A stretch of 14,287 nt of DNA. Source: Hyphochytrium catenoides. Its lineage: Eukaryota > Sar > Hyphochytriomycetes > Hyphochytriales > Hyphochytriaceae. The notes below the pieces were generated by a model, which saw only the letters and a program-made list of their open reading frames with translations, had not been told where the DNA came from and searched no databases. The position numbers and the translations under genes were made by a program. This document shows, piece by piece, positions 1 through 11,033 of this stretch; position 1 is the first letter of the stretch; each line of letters opens with the position of its first letter. The DNA is taken from positions 1 to 14,287 of the forward strand of contig FLMG01000674.1 in the NCBI GenBank assembly GCA_900088475.1, in the 5' to 3' direction.

Positions 1-235
1 AGAGAGAGAAGAGAGACGCGAGGAAGAAAAGTTACTTTGCACTCTCACCTCAGCCTCCGAGACAGTCAACTTTCAGCATCCTCCTCACCTGCGGCAGCTT
101 TATAGCAAGGGCTTAGCGAGACGCAAGGGTCAGAACAACAACGGTCGATGTGAAGAGAGAGAGAAGAGTGGGTGGACGGACAGAAGACAACAACAGAGAC
201 GGAGAAGAGAGAGGGGGGAGAGAGAGCGCTTGCCC
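1..235 (+). other. 5' flank and leader of the WDR91-type gene
   Basis: This stretch is purine-rich (GA tracts at 1-17 and about 151-230). The reading frame of exon 1 is open upstream without another in-frame ATG, so no upstream stop fixes the start. A weak TATA-like TTTATAG lies at 99-105, but I cannot tell whether it is functional. No other gene is seen here. It is probably promoter and 5' UTR of the gene that follows. Confidence 0.4.
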
Positions 236-686
236 ATGAGGGAAGCACACAGCGGCGGAAGGGATATGGAGTGGACGGAATGGCTCGAGTCAGTGGACAA
301 CCTTTTCATGGAATATCTTCTTTTCAGAGGCTTCACAAATGTGGGTCAGAGGAAGAAGAGCAGAAGAGGACTGGCAAGGAAGGGAGGACTGAAAGAGGAA
401 GGGGAGGATGTCATCATTGGAGGTTGAGCGAAGAGAAAGAGAGAGAGAGAGACAGAAAGAGAGTGAGAGTGAGAGAGAGATGGGCCGGGCGGGGGAGAAG
501 AACGAGAGAAGGTCAGAGAGAGAGAGAGAGAGGAGAAGAGAGAGAAAGAAGAAGGAGGGAGACTGGGACAGGTTATTTATACTCTATCTCAACTGCCGTC
601 ACACACTTCTATACTTCCTCTTTGTTGAGCGGCTGTTTCTTTCTTTATTGCATGCTTTTCTCTTATTCGCATTGCTCTTGCCCCTT

Positions 687-717
<31 letters not shown>

Positions 718-3700
718 CTCCCCCCTTTCTATCGCTGGCTTTCTCTTCTTGTTCCTCTCCCTGTCCCATCTTGCTCCTTCAGAGTTTCCGTACATTCGTC
801 CATGAGAGGCGGAGCAGCAAGCTGAGGACTTTCGATGTGGAGCGGATAGTGGAAGAGACTCTCAAACTTGTAGAAAGGTACCGAAGCGAGAGAGAAGAAT
901 AGCAGCAGTGGCCTTAGGAGATAGAGACAGAAGGGAAAAGAGCGAGAACGGACAAGAGAGAGAGAAAGAGAGAAGAGAAGAGAGCGTAGTCAGGGGGAGA
1001 GAGTAGAGAGAATGAGTATGCGGAACAAGCGGTCAAGGATATCGAGGGACGTGTCTCAAAGGCTTTTAACTCTCTCTCTCTCTTTCTCTCTTCATCCTCT
1101 TCATAATTTATCTCTCTTTACGCTCTTCATATCCTCTCCTTCTCCTCTCATGCCCTCTATCTTCCCTCTGTCTACCTCCTGACGCTTTCCTCTCTGGCAT
1201 GTATCATACTCTTCGCCATTTGTGTCCCTCTCCCCGACAGTTTGGACCTGCAAGGTCTGCAAGAGCTCTGGCAGTATCTGGGCAATCGATTCTTCCTCCC
1301 TCTGGAGTTGGAAGGACAGAAGGTCGCGCAGCAGTTAGAAGGAGACCTGAAGCGCTTGTACCTAGTGACAGCGATGAAGACAGGACAGAAGAAGAAAGTC
1401 ACAGAGTTCTTTAGCAAAATGATATCCTGGCCCCAGTAATCCTCTTCTCTCTTTTTGCTTTGCTCTTTCTTCACCAACTCTGTAATCAACTTCTTGAAGC
1501 TCTTTTCGCTCTCTTTCCCGTCCCTTGGTCTCTTCGCAATTATGCGGCGTCTCCCGCTCTCTCTCTCCGCCGGCCTCTCAATTTGTCTTCTTCCTTCTAG
1601 TGCCGTCATAGGGAAGGTTGCTCAACTTCTATGTTAAGTCCTCATTCATCCTAAGTACCGCTGCGCACGGCTCAACTTGCTAGTCTACACTACCCGGCGG
1701 CTCTCTCTGTCCGCTCTGTTGGACTCTATCTCTGTCCGTCTTGATCTCTCTATCTCTCTCTTTCTACCTCTCTCTGTCTGTGTTCTGGGCCTCTCGTTCA
1801 TTCGTTCTTTTATCGAGCGACTAACGAGGTCTTCAGCTTGTTTGTTTAGTCCTATCAGTGCGCTTTGAGTCACGTCCTTAACTCCCTCCGCTCACTCTTT
1901 AGATTTAAGTGCCGATAATTCTTGGGCGCCTTACTCACAGCCCCACAGAGTCGACTGGAAGCCTTGGTGTGCTCTGGTCTATATGAGGAATCCGGAGAGA
2001 GATCAGAAGTTTAAGGTCAGTGGGTGCTGAAAGAGAGAGTTGCAGAAGGCAGATAAGAGGAAGAACACTTAAGAATTAAAAGAGAGAGGAAATACATACC
2101 GCATCAGCCAGCAAAGGGAGTCAGAGAAAGAGCAACAAATGCTCTGGCAGAAATGCTAGGCCAATGCACGCTCAAAGCAGAAAATTTGGGCTGGGCGAAT
2201 AGAACCTGGAGGAGGCACGCCTGAGAACAGTCTCCTCGGGGTTGAGAGATAGCTGGAGCATTTAGAAGAGCCGGGGAGCTTACCTCACGTCTTATGTCCT
2301 CACTTCTTATGTCCTGCAGGTCTACTTCTCCAGAAGCTGGGCAGAGTCCTTCGCCATCTCGTTAAGGAACTTCCTGGCCTTGATTTTTGCCCATCTGCCG
2401 CTGCCAAAGATATTAGCACTCAACTTAGAGAGAGAGGAGAAGAATGCTCGAAAAGAAGAGACACAGAGCCTTCTGCTGGATGTCCAGCGGCTAAAGTGAG
2501 CATTCCCTCTTGCAAGTTTAGCCTACATTCCCTACTTTTCCTTTTTAAGTTGTTGCTCCGACCTCTCCGATTCTCTCCTTTTACGTTTGCTTCTCTAATT
2601 TGTGTTAGGGGGGAGGAGCGGTCCCTGCGTGAAAAGCTCTCTCGGTCTGCGTCTACCCTTCAAGGTCTTCGCAGGATTCTGCAGGAAGTTACCATCAAAG
2701 CCCATGAAGAGGGGAGGAAGGAAGGATCGACCTCGGGTATTGGCTTCCTCAGCTCAGAAAATCTCCACGCGCTCTTTTCTCGCTTCACAAACACAGCCGA
2801 GGCCTCTTCCGTACCCAGGACACAGAGCCGTCCAGGTAGACCTCTTACATCGTATCGCTTTATATTCTTCTTCGCGGCTTACCTGTAAATTGTCCCGAAT
2901 GCCAGAAGCACCTTTGGCCGGGGTTGAGGACACGAGTAATCACAGGGACTTGAGTAGGACAGCCCTGAAGAATGCTGAAACCGTAGACCCACGCAAACAT
3001 TGGACTCTGGAAGCGGAAGCATCAAGTGGTGACCACTTAGAGCTTGGAAAGGTCGTGGATCGTGGCTTTGTAGGAAACTAAAGCATGCAAGGACACATAG
3101 AAAGAGAGAGAGTGAGGAAAGATGGCAAAAACCTGAAGCAAGAAGAAAACTACACAGCGTTCCGGAGGCCAGGGTGACAAAGTGAGCTCCATCCTGTGCA
3201 AAGTTACTTATTACTCATTGTGCTTTCAGGTCCTAGCAGACCATGATGGGCCAGTCACAGCATGTCGCTTCTCTCCTGAGGGCAAGTAAGTTTGCCTCTG
3301 TAGACAGAGGAACAAAGGACGAGAATGTGTGTCCTCCGCCACTTCCTTCTGGTCTCGCTTCCCCCATCAGATGTATCCTTTGGAGTCGTTAACTAAGTAT
3401 CAGTCTAAGCAAGTCGCCCGTTCGTGTATGACAGATTTCTAGCCACTGCTGGGAAGGACGGACGCGTCATGGTCTACAGCGCCAGTGAAGGCTTAATTCG
3501 CCCTCAGGCTGTCCACTTTGCCATGGGAGAGGTTACCGCCTTGCAATGGGTACCGGGAGGTCAAGATCAGGTAAGAGCCCGTTGGCCTCGCCAGGATAGA
3601 AGATGCTGTGAGGCAGTTTAAGTAAGAGAGAAGCGAGTTGGGGCAGTGAAGCCAACGGGAACGCGAAGTCGTGAAAGTGAGCTGTAGGCTAGACACGCCA

Positions 3701-5190
3701 TACTCAGGCTCTCTCTCTTACCGTGAGCTAGGTTCTTGCAGGAACGAATGTCGGCTCTTTACAGCTCTTTGGACCAGCAGGTAGACAGCTATGAAACGCG
3801 CTAGTCGCTTCCTCATGCACTCCCCCAGCGCTTCCGGTTATTTCTATCTCTCCTTGGCTGCCTCCAGCTCTTCCGCCGTGAAAATTCAATTCATTATGTG
3901 GCAGGGAAGAGCCGGTCAAACTTAGATGGCACGGCAGACATCCCGGCCTCCGTGGTGTTGGACCTTGCGATCACTCCGAGGTAAGCCCTTAAGACTTAAT
4001 AACTTCGATTTTGATAGTGCTCAAAATGATCCCTCACCTGTGCCCACCGATCTCGCTTTTTGGAGCAGTCTGTCATCTTTCTACACCTTATTGGGAAGAC
4101 TAGGGAACAGTTCCTCTATGGGAGGTGTTTTGCAGCAATGGGATTTGGAGACTCTGCGTTGTCTCAGAAGTGTGACGTTAGATCCAGAAGAAGCTCAGGT
4201 ATACGTCGAATGACAGTCCTTGGTCCACATATTGAAGACCTCTTAGCCCTTCTCTCGAGTCTGGCACCGCTCTTCCGTGCCTGCCGTCTTTGAACCCTGA
4301 CTGTCCGTTCCCCTTCCACTAACTCATCTGTACGTGGCTAGGGCACTGTCCTGGGCATCGGCGAGAAAGGAAGTCAGCTGCTCGTAGGGGGCAACGATGG
4401 GATGATAAGAGTTTTCGATGCTCGTCAGTCTTCCGCGGTTCTGGGCTGGCCCGCGGTCAATGGCCAAGTACGGACCGTTACATTATTTGCCAATCTGCCC
4501 TTAGTTGGCTTTGGCTGACGCCCTAACGTGATGCGCTGACAGGTGATAGCCATGGGATTATCTCCAGATGAGTCCAGGCTTCTTACCACGGGGTCTGATG
4601 GTTCTGTGTCCCTGTGGAACTGGCGGTACCTAGGCACGCAGCCTGAAGTGGTTCAAAGGTGAAAGCTCTAGCTTCATCCAAAACCTACCGCTGTGCACCC
4701 TGATTGGACTTCTACGCTACTTGCTCATGGCACTCTTGTTTCCCTTATATTGCACGTCCACACGAGTGGATTGTCCTGCTTCAAGACGTTCCCTTTTCTA
4801 CCTCTGTCTCTCTAGTGACGTCTTTCTTAGAACTCTCCACCCAGATTGGGGCAAAGATCTCTTACATGGCGATCACTGTTCGACAGGTTCGACAGCCCGC
4901 CTCCGTATCCAAGAGTCCGATCAGAAGTTGCTTTCCTCAAGACTTCTGAAAGCTTCATCCTATCAGGCAGACAGAAGGAGAACGGGATTTATTGCGCACC
5001 TTTGTATTCATTGACATCGGGAGAGGCATCATTCTCTCGTTCCTCGCTGAGATTTCCGTCAGTAGCTCTCTGCAATGCCTCGGGTTCGATCTCATCCTTG
5101 AGCTATAGCTCGGACTTGCAGTTGCTTGCTTTGGGCTCGGAAGATCACTCTGTAGCGATCTGGAAAGACCCTGCGAGAGGAATGTTATAG
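236..5190 (+). CDS. WDR91: WDR91-type endosomal WD40 protein, 15 exons
   Basis: Exons: 236-340, 783-877, 1241-1435, 1949-2015, 2320-2495, 2609-2835, 2906-3051, 3230-3285, 3435-3570, 3732-3780, 3905-3980, 4111-4198, 4342-4467, 4543-4658, 4887-5190. All junctions are GT-AG and keep phase, giving 653 residues (human WDR91 has about 747). The N-terminus carries a LisH-like stretch (EYLLFRGFT, residues 26-34). Then come the family blocks LQELWQYLGNRFF, RLYLVTAMKTGQKKKVTEFF, VDWKPW and YFSRSWAESFAISLRNFL (about residue 156), and a charged coiled coil (about 192-255). A variable linker leads to WD40 repeats from about 338 to the end, including FLATAGKDGRVMVYS, LLVGGNDGMIRVFDA, LLTTGSDGSVSLWN and LLALGSEDHSVAIWKD. 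In animals WDR91 acts with WDR81 on early-to-late endosome conversion as a Rab7 effector that restrains PI3-kinase; that role is inferred here from family. ATG 266 (residue 11) is an alternative start that matches the animal N-terminus better. The end of exon 7 could instead be 3069 (donor GTAGGA). Identity is firm; individual splice sites are predictions. Confidence 0.9.
341..782 (+). repeat. Intron 1 with facing GA-rich and CT-rich tracts
   Basis: After the donor at 341 the intron is polypurine, with GA-rich runs at about 433-480 and 517-560. It then turns polypyrimidine, with an uninterrupted CT run at 691-717 before the acceptor at 781-782. The tracts are complementary when the RNA folds back. 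They generate long low-complexity open frames that are not genes. Confidence 0.7.
952..1100 (+). repeat. Second GA-then-CT tract pair, in intron 2
   Basis: Intron 2 (878-1240) repeats the arrangement of intron 1. A GA-rich run lies at about 952-1010 and a CT-rich run at about 1070-1098, ahead of a CT-rich lead into the acceptor at 1239-1240. Intron 3 (1436-1948) is also rich in CT (for example 1556-1567 and 1738-1775). Confidence 0.65.
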
Positions 5191-5439
5191 CACTTTTGCA
5201 ACAATCAAAGTGGATTCTCTCTTTTTCTAATTCTCCTTCCTTTGTCGCACAATCTTCCTGTGATCTAGAGGCACAACGCCAACAAATATGGCGATATTTA
5301 TTGATTACATGGAAACGGCTTCATGTGAAGAAATGTTCAAACCCTATAAATAAGCGGTTTAGCTCGTCACGTTGGAGGTAGCCATCGCTCTTTCGCTCCG
5401 TTAGCCGCCAGGTATTGGTGATAGTGAAGCGCTTCAGCC
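5191..5439. other. Short convergent 3' region between two genes
   Basis: Only 249 bp separate the stop of the plus-strand WDR91-type gene from the stop of the minus-strand ELM2-PHD gene, so their 3' UTRs must lie close together or overlap. On the minus strand an exact AATAAA (plus-strand TTTATT at 5297-5302) lies about 140 nt past that gene's stop and could be its polyadenylation signal. On the plus strand there is only a near match, AAATAAG, at about 5348-5354. No RNA gene is apparent. Confidence 0.5.
5297..5302 (-). terminator. Candidate polyadenylation signal AATAAA for the ELM2-PHD gene
   Basis: An exact AATAAA on the minus strand, about 140 nt beyond the TAA at 5440. The position is plausible for a 3' UTR in a compact genome. 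Such a hexamer occurs by chance, and no downstream element was assessed. Confidence 0.35.
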
Positions 5440-7148
<1,709 letters not shown>

Positions 7149-7288
7149 CTCTTACTAACGGGAACTTCTCTCTCACTGAGCTTCAAAACAATGGATCGGA
7201 TCTGAATCTCTACGTAAATCTCTTCTGATCAGCCAAAATATCCTTCACGTCCCAACAGCGGCGCTCTGTCACCTGGCATGAGAAAGCA

Positions 7289-7297
7289 ATTGGCGCC
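7289..7297. promoter_or_regulatory. E2F-like site and CCAAT box
   Basis: ATTGGCGCC fits the general E2F consensus WTTSSCSS. Read on the minus strand its first five bases are also a CCAAT box, about 140 bp upstream of ATG 7148. A second minus-strand CCAAT lies at 7411-7415. It is a short motif, and its function is inferred from position only. Confidence 0.35.
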
Positions 7298-7452
7298 AGA
7301 CTGGAATCAGAAAATCTCTGCATGCCATTTCATAAATAAACGAGAGGACTCCCAAATGATACTGTAATTAAGGTGATAACATTTAACGTAAATGTACCCA
7401 GAAAAAACTAATTGGGAGCCTTTTTGATAGAGGTACTGTACATAAACAATAA

Positions 7453-7518
7453 GCGCGGGAACGGCTAGAATTACAAATTCATCCTTCCCGCCAAACCCTC
7501 AACAATTCCCGCCAAAAA
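7453..7518. promoter_or_regulatory. Cluster of three E2F-like sites
   Basis: Three sites occur within 66 bp: GCGCGGGAAC at 7453-7462 (reverse orientation), CTTCCCGCCAAAC at 7484-7496 and ATTCCCGCCAAAAAA at 7505-7519. All contain the TTCCCGC core bound by E2F/DP factors. They lie about 300-370 bp upstream of the ELM2-PHD start codon. A further TTTCCCGC occurs at 7892-7899. Cell-cycle control of the ELM2-PHD gene is an inference. Confidence 0.5.
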
Positions 7519-7955
7519 AGCGGTAAATGATTGAACAACGGTAGCGGCAGAATAAAAGTTCCATCACTCACCTTACCGCTACAAACAACAAACACTCCTC
7601 AAAATATCAGACCTTCCTGATGGTGATCAGCATTGTCTTGTTTATAAGGAGATAAGGCCACACACACTTCACAATTACTTCGTACAGGTGTCTAGTAGGG
7701 ACTTGACTATGATTGATGATGGTAGCCATCATTCATGCTAGGGCTACGATGTGGTGGTGGTTGGTGCTGATGGCTGGTGCTGATTGATGCGGCTGGTGTG
7801 GGCGATAGATGAGGCTGTGATCATCATCTTGACACTATTACTGTCCAGCATATGTCTTCTTTGACACTGTAGACCACTACCGCCATCCTCATTTCCCGCT
7901 AAGGAATACATTGCTCAGATAAGAGTGAGAAGAAGAAGTGGGGAGAAGAAGGTTT

Positions 7956-8000
7956 ACTTACACGAATGGCCGAGAAGGACGTTCACTTACACGAATGGCC
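7956..8000 (+). repeat. 16-bp direct repeat, 29-bp period
   Basis: ACTTACACGAATGGCC occurs at 7956-7971 and again at 7985-8000, identical, with 13 bp between copies. This is a partial tandem duplication in otherwise unremarkable intergenic sequence. Its function is unknown. Confidence 0.8.
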
Positions 8001-8542
8001 TCCTCCTTACTTCCTCCATCACCCAGTATTGTTCTCTAAAAGAAAGCCACCACAAAGGCAAATAAACAGAAGCTTCTCTTCAGGGATGCGGAAGACATAC
8101 ACAGGGAAGGTCAATTCTTCACTCTGGTACTACTCCGCTCATGATGAAGGACTTTTGGTAAGACCTTCAACCAAGAAAGAATCCAGTGTCTCAGTAGTCA
8201 CAAGGTAGTAGTTTAAGCATTGCTGGGTTTTGGGGTCACTACGCGTTTTTTAACTACCCTGCCACTCAACACTGAAAGAGGATATCTGCATCTAGCCGAT
8301 GACGCTGTAGCAGCGTTATTGCCTCACCGCTAGGAACTCTTTATGGCACGGCATCCACAGCAACAGAGTCATTTTCCAATTTGCCAACAACAGCAAGGTA
8401 ACCAATCGCGGAACGCTACGAACTGGTTCATCGTTGTAGACAGCGCGCCTCGGGCGCACTTTGTCTGCTTGTAACAGCAGCAAGCAGGCGTGCAAAAACT
8501 TCAAATTCTTTTGAACCAAATAAAAGATACAATCGGGATAGG

Positions 8543-9217
8543 ATGTACAAATCATCATCGATGCTAGCGTCATTCGCTATGATGCAACTCGTCTCCCCAC
8601 CCTTCCTGCAACAAGGTTTTGCCGATACCAAAGGAACTAGGAGCCACTCCAGCAATGAAGACACTGATATGGACTGTGCGACTCCTCCCTGCTCGCCTTT
8701 CACTCTCTGTCCAGATGCTCAAGTCTGGCTTCGTGAAGACCTCCACGCCATTGATCAAGCGCCCTGTCACGCTGTAGAGGAGAATGTGCCTGAGAGAACT
8801 TGGGACTGGGTGGCGTATGCAGCTGTTCTGACAGGTGCATTCGGCGCATCCCTGATTCCAGTTCTCCGGTGCTATCGAACATGGCGGGAAGTGCAACACG
8901 AATTCGACCATTTCTCTGACAACAGCTTTGAGAACGACTGTCTTCCGGGGAACCGCCACCGAAAGCATCACATCGGCCATTCTCTTGATGGTGCGAAAGC
9001 ATCACAGCAGTCTCCATTAGATCTTGCAGACTTTGAAGAAGACATAGACGGAGAAGACGGCGACGCAGACTTTGAAGAAGACTTAGACGCAGGAGACTTT
9101 ACCCATGGCACTGATTACCATATGAACGATGCAAAAAGGGTTGCTGAAGCTGTAGTCATGATGGTACTGGCTGAGGAGGAGGCAGGACAAGGAGCAGCTG
9201 ATGAAGAAGATCAATAA
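8543..9217 (+). CDS. Hypothetical acidic protein with one likely membrane segment
   Basis: A single open frame of 224 codons from the first ATG; the frame is also open upstream to 8402, so a further 5' exon is possible. Residues 7-26 are moderately hydrophobic and could be a weak signal sequence. Residues 36-80 hold four cysteines (C45, C50, C56, C75). Residues 87-108 (WDWVAYAAVLTGAFGASLIP) form a plausible transmembrane helix, followed by Arg-rich RCYRTWR. That boundary suggests a cytosolic C-terminal half, which is His-containing (HRKHHIGH) and strongly acidic. A 13-residue acidic unit is duplicated (ADFEEDIDG, ADFEEDLDA, residues 162-186), with DNA copies at 9026-9043 and 9065-9082. The stop TAA overlaps an AATAAA at 9213-9218. 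I do not recognise the family. A metal-transporter remnant is conceivable from the helix and His/Asp content, but unsupported. It could be non-coding. Confidence 0.4.
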   Translation: MYKSSSMLASFAMMQLVSPPFLQQGFADTKGTRSHSSNEDTDMDCATPPCSPFTLCPDAQVWLREDLHAIDQAPCHAVEENVPERTWDWVAYAAVLTGAFGASLIPVLRCYRTWREVQHEFDHFSDNSFENDCLPGNRHRKHHIGHSLDGAKASQQSPLDLADFEEDIDGEDGDADFEEDLDAGDFTHGTDYHMNDAKRVAEAVVMMVLAEEEAGQGAADEEDQ

Positions 9218-10467
9218 AACGAAGAAGACGAAGAGGAGGAGCAACCAAAGGCGGGAGAAAGGCCATCATCAGTATAGCAGCGATGACCTTCAGAGCGAGC
9301 AAGATAGGCATACAGAGCCCTTTGCTATGGCAACAAGCGAGGACTAATATGGTACTCCAAGTAGCACATCAACCTAAAGAAAACCGAAAAAGAAGTAAGA
9401 AAAGCAGTAGGCAAAACTTAGCTCTAGGGTAGGTTTGGGAATGAACCACCATCATTAGCAGAAAAAGATCAAACAGGCTATCATCTAAAAGAACTGAATG
9501 AGGAGTTCATTGGCTACTTTTGCCCTTCATAACCCTTAAGCACTCCATCGATCCATCATACTACGCGTTGATTGTTGCTTCTTACTACTAACTGAGTTCT
9601 ATGCTTATTGCTGAGTAAAGAGAAGTAATAGCAAGAAGGAAGTAAATGCCAGGCTGAAGATTATCGAAAGCAGCAAGCAGTGGCCAAGCCCATGACCCTT
9701 TCAGACGATGACCTTTGAGACCAACGCACTGGGCTTCAACAGCTTCAACAGATAGCAGGGACATAGCCTGCAGCGCACCGGTCGTACTCCCACGCTACTT
9801 GCACCGCATAATAAAAGAAAGAAGAGTATCAGAGTCTGCATGAGGTGAAGAGTGATCCAGCCCTCATCCGTTACTAGAGCTGCTAACGGCATTAGACCTG
9901 GGTTTCCCTCCGGACAGTAAATCAGACAGAGTAACCATCGGTTATCACTGTGCCAGAATCCAACCCTTTGATATTAGATTCACAATGATCGATTATCACT
10001 AAATTGATCCGCGATGAACATGGTGTGATTTGGCTAATGCGTCGTCTGGTCCTCGGTCAATTTTGTTGTGCTGTCGTTATTTATTTCCCCGACGTGACGG
10101 ACTCAGAACTGTACATTCGTGCGACCACCGTATTACTACTTCCAGAGCAATAGATTTATGAGTGATATTACTAATAATAGGCGCGCTAGATGGCAGATGA
10201 TCAAAAAATCTTTCTCTCCTTGTTTCTTCCCTTGATGCGCTTGTCAAGCTGATGATCTTCATCACGCAGCGTCACTTCAGTCTGGCCGCTGTGTGAGCTG
10301 CTCTGGGGAAGCTTGCTCTTCAGATCAGAATCTTCAAGCCTGAGCATAGGTCACAAGCCCTCCTCCTGTAAGCATAGACATTCTTCGCTCTTATCAGCTC
10401 CGTTCCTGCAGCAGACAACCCTAGCAAAGCACACAAGAGCACCACCGTAAGATATTTCCATAGAACT
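9218..10467. other. Intergenic region, no recognised feature
   Basis: About 1.25 kb with only short frames on both strands. Immediately after 9217 a different frame stays open to 9347 and encodes a Lys/Arg-rich stretch, which looks like the other-frame reading of GA-rich DNA. No tRNA, rRNA, transposon end or coding homology is evident. The last 100-150 bp are presumably promoter and leader of the ACBP gene. The GTAAG words at 10378 and 10447 could be leader splice donors but lack a convincing acceptor at a normal distance. Confidence 0.5.
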
Positions 10468-10740
10468 ATGTCGGAGCTAGAGACCAAGTTCAACGAGGCT
10501 GCTGCCAAGATCAAAGATTGGCGCCCTGCTAGTCCGCCGCCTAACGAAGAGAAGCTCAAGGTCTATGCCCTGTTCAAGCAGGCAACCGTTGGGGACGTGA
10601 ACACTTCCAGACCTGGCATGTTCTCAGTGCAGGAGAGATACAAGTGGGATGCATGGAATGCTTTGAAAGGCAAGTCCAAGGAAGACGCCATGAAAGAGTA
10701 CATCGCGGAAGTTGAGCGCCAGATGAGCACCTACAAGTAG
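10468..10740 (+). CDS. ACBP: Acyl-CoA-binding protein, intact and intronless
   Basis: Ninety residues, matching the length of the small single-domain ACBP/DBI family (about 86-92). The whole family signature is present: VYALFKQATVGDVNTSRPGM (residues 32-51), YKWDAWNALKG (58-68) and SKEDAMKEYIAEV (70-82). The expected acyl-CoA contacts are kept: Y33, K37, K59 and Y78 align with the conserved Tyr28, Lys32, Lys54 and Tyr73 of the mammalian protein. ACBP binds C12-C22 acyl-CoA in the cytosol, protects it from hydrolysis and hands it to lipid-synthesis enzymes. There is no signal peptide, ankyrin repeat or membrane segment, so this is the soluble type. It has no introns, unlike its intron-rich neighbours. 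It converges on an acyl-CoA-synthetase-like gene, the enzyme class that makes ACBP's ligand. Start codon choice is secure because the N-terminal helix begins directly after it. Confidence 0.97.
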   Translation: MSELETKFNEAAAKIKDWRPASPPPNEEKLKVYALFKQATVGDVNTSRPGMFSVQERYKWDAWNALKGKSKEDAMKEYIAEVERQMSTYK

Positions 10741-10820
10741 GCCGCATGCCAGAGCCAACTCAACTCAGGCCGCATGCCAGAGCCAACTCAGCTCAGGCCG
10801 CGTGCCAGAGCCAACTCAAC
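10741..10820 (+). repeat. 28-bp tandem repeat, 2.9 copies, abutting the ACBP stop codon
   Basis: The unit starts GCCGCATGCCAGAGCC and ends CAACTCAG. Copies lie at 10741-10768, 10769-10796 (one A-to-G change) and 10797-10820 (truncated, one change in GCATGCC). The array begins at the first base after the TAG of ACBP, so it sits in the 3' UTR. Each unit contains the palindrome GCATGC (altered in the third copy). Confidence 0.95.
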
Positions 10821-11033
10821 TACTATTATCACTCCTCTTCCTGAGTCTTCTAAGGCACCACCCTGAATCGTGACACTGCTCTTGGTCCATTGATGGGGCC
10901 TATGGCTAGGACACGTAGACCATATTTGAATATTGCGTTATCGCACATAGATAGAACCTATAGCTTACTATAAATATAGCAGAGCACTGCTCTAACGGCC
11001 TCAGACAGGCTCATTCTTCCATCCCTCCCATAC
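10821..11033. other. Convergent 3' region between ACBP and the ACSBG-like gene
   Basis: About 210 bp with no gene. Around 10930-10980 it is AT-rich (CTATAGCTTACTATAAATATAGC), the only AT-rich patch nearby and a plausible site for 3'-end formation on both strands. No exact AATAAA was found on either strand. Confidence 0.4.

Larger units (their letters stand above)
7149..8542. other. Upstream region of the ELM2-PHD gene; no supported gene
   Basis: No convincing coding region is seen. About 7288-7520 holds E2F-like and CCAAT-like sites, listed separately. A low-complexity run with repeated GGTGCTGAT and GTGG words lies at about 7750-7802. An imperfect hairpin (ATGATGG, 3-nt loop, CCATCAT) lies at 7716-7732. 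A 16-bp word repeats at 7956 and 7985. An 80-codon plus-strand frame (7966-8208) has no recognisable domain and no coding support. From 8402 a frame is open continuously into the ORF beginning at 8543. Confidence 0.5.

Noticed and set aside
172-825. Long plus-strand frame of 217 codons at the left end
   Set aside because: It runs through intron 1 of the WDR91-type gene and consists of GA- and CT-repeat translations (Arg/Glu, then Ser/Leu runs). Exon 1 uses a different frame with clear family motifs.
1172-1609. 145-codon minus-strand frame
   Set aside because: It is antisense to exon 3 and intron 3 of the WDR91-type gene. No domain is seen, and the Arg/Glu/Lys richness comes from CT-rich DNA read in reverse.
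2602-3081. 159-codon plus-strand frame starting at 2602
   Set aside because: Its first half is the wrong frame of exon 6. Only the part from 2906, which matches exon 7 in phase, was used.
4846-4886. Extending the last WDR91 exon upstream to the ATG at 4846
   Set aside because: The acceptor at 4885-4886 joins exon 14 in phase. Sequence upstream of it has no family match.
7966-8208. 80-codon plus-strand frame
   Set aside because: No recognisable domain or splice context. It starts inside a short direct repeat. It is kept only as a note in the intergenic entry.
8316-9017. Several overlapping minus-strand frames of 85 to 136 codons
   Set aside because: They are antisense to the 8543-9217 frame, mutually overlapping, without family features. 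The plus frame has the more protein-like layout.
9162-9347. Possible frameshift extension of the 8543-9217 protein into a Lys/Arg-rich frame
   Set aside because: The alternative frame has no family match and arises from GA-rich codons. No slippery sequence or splice pair clearly connects the two frames.
10320-10559. 79-codon minus-strand frame with a hydrophobic stretch
   Set aside because: It overlaps the 5' part of the certain ACBP gene in antisense and has no recognisable domain.
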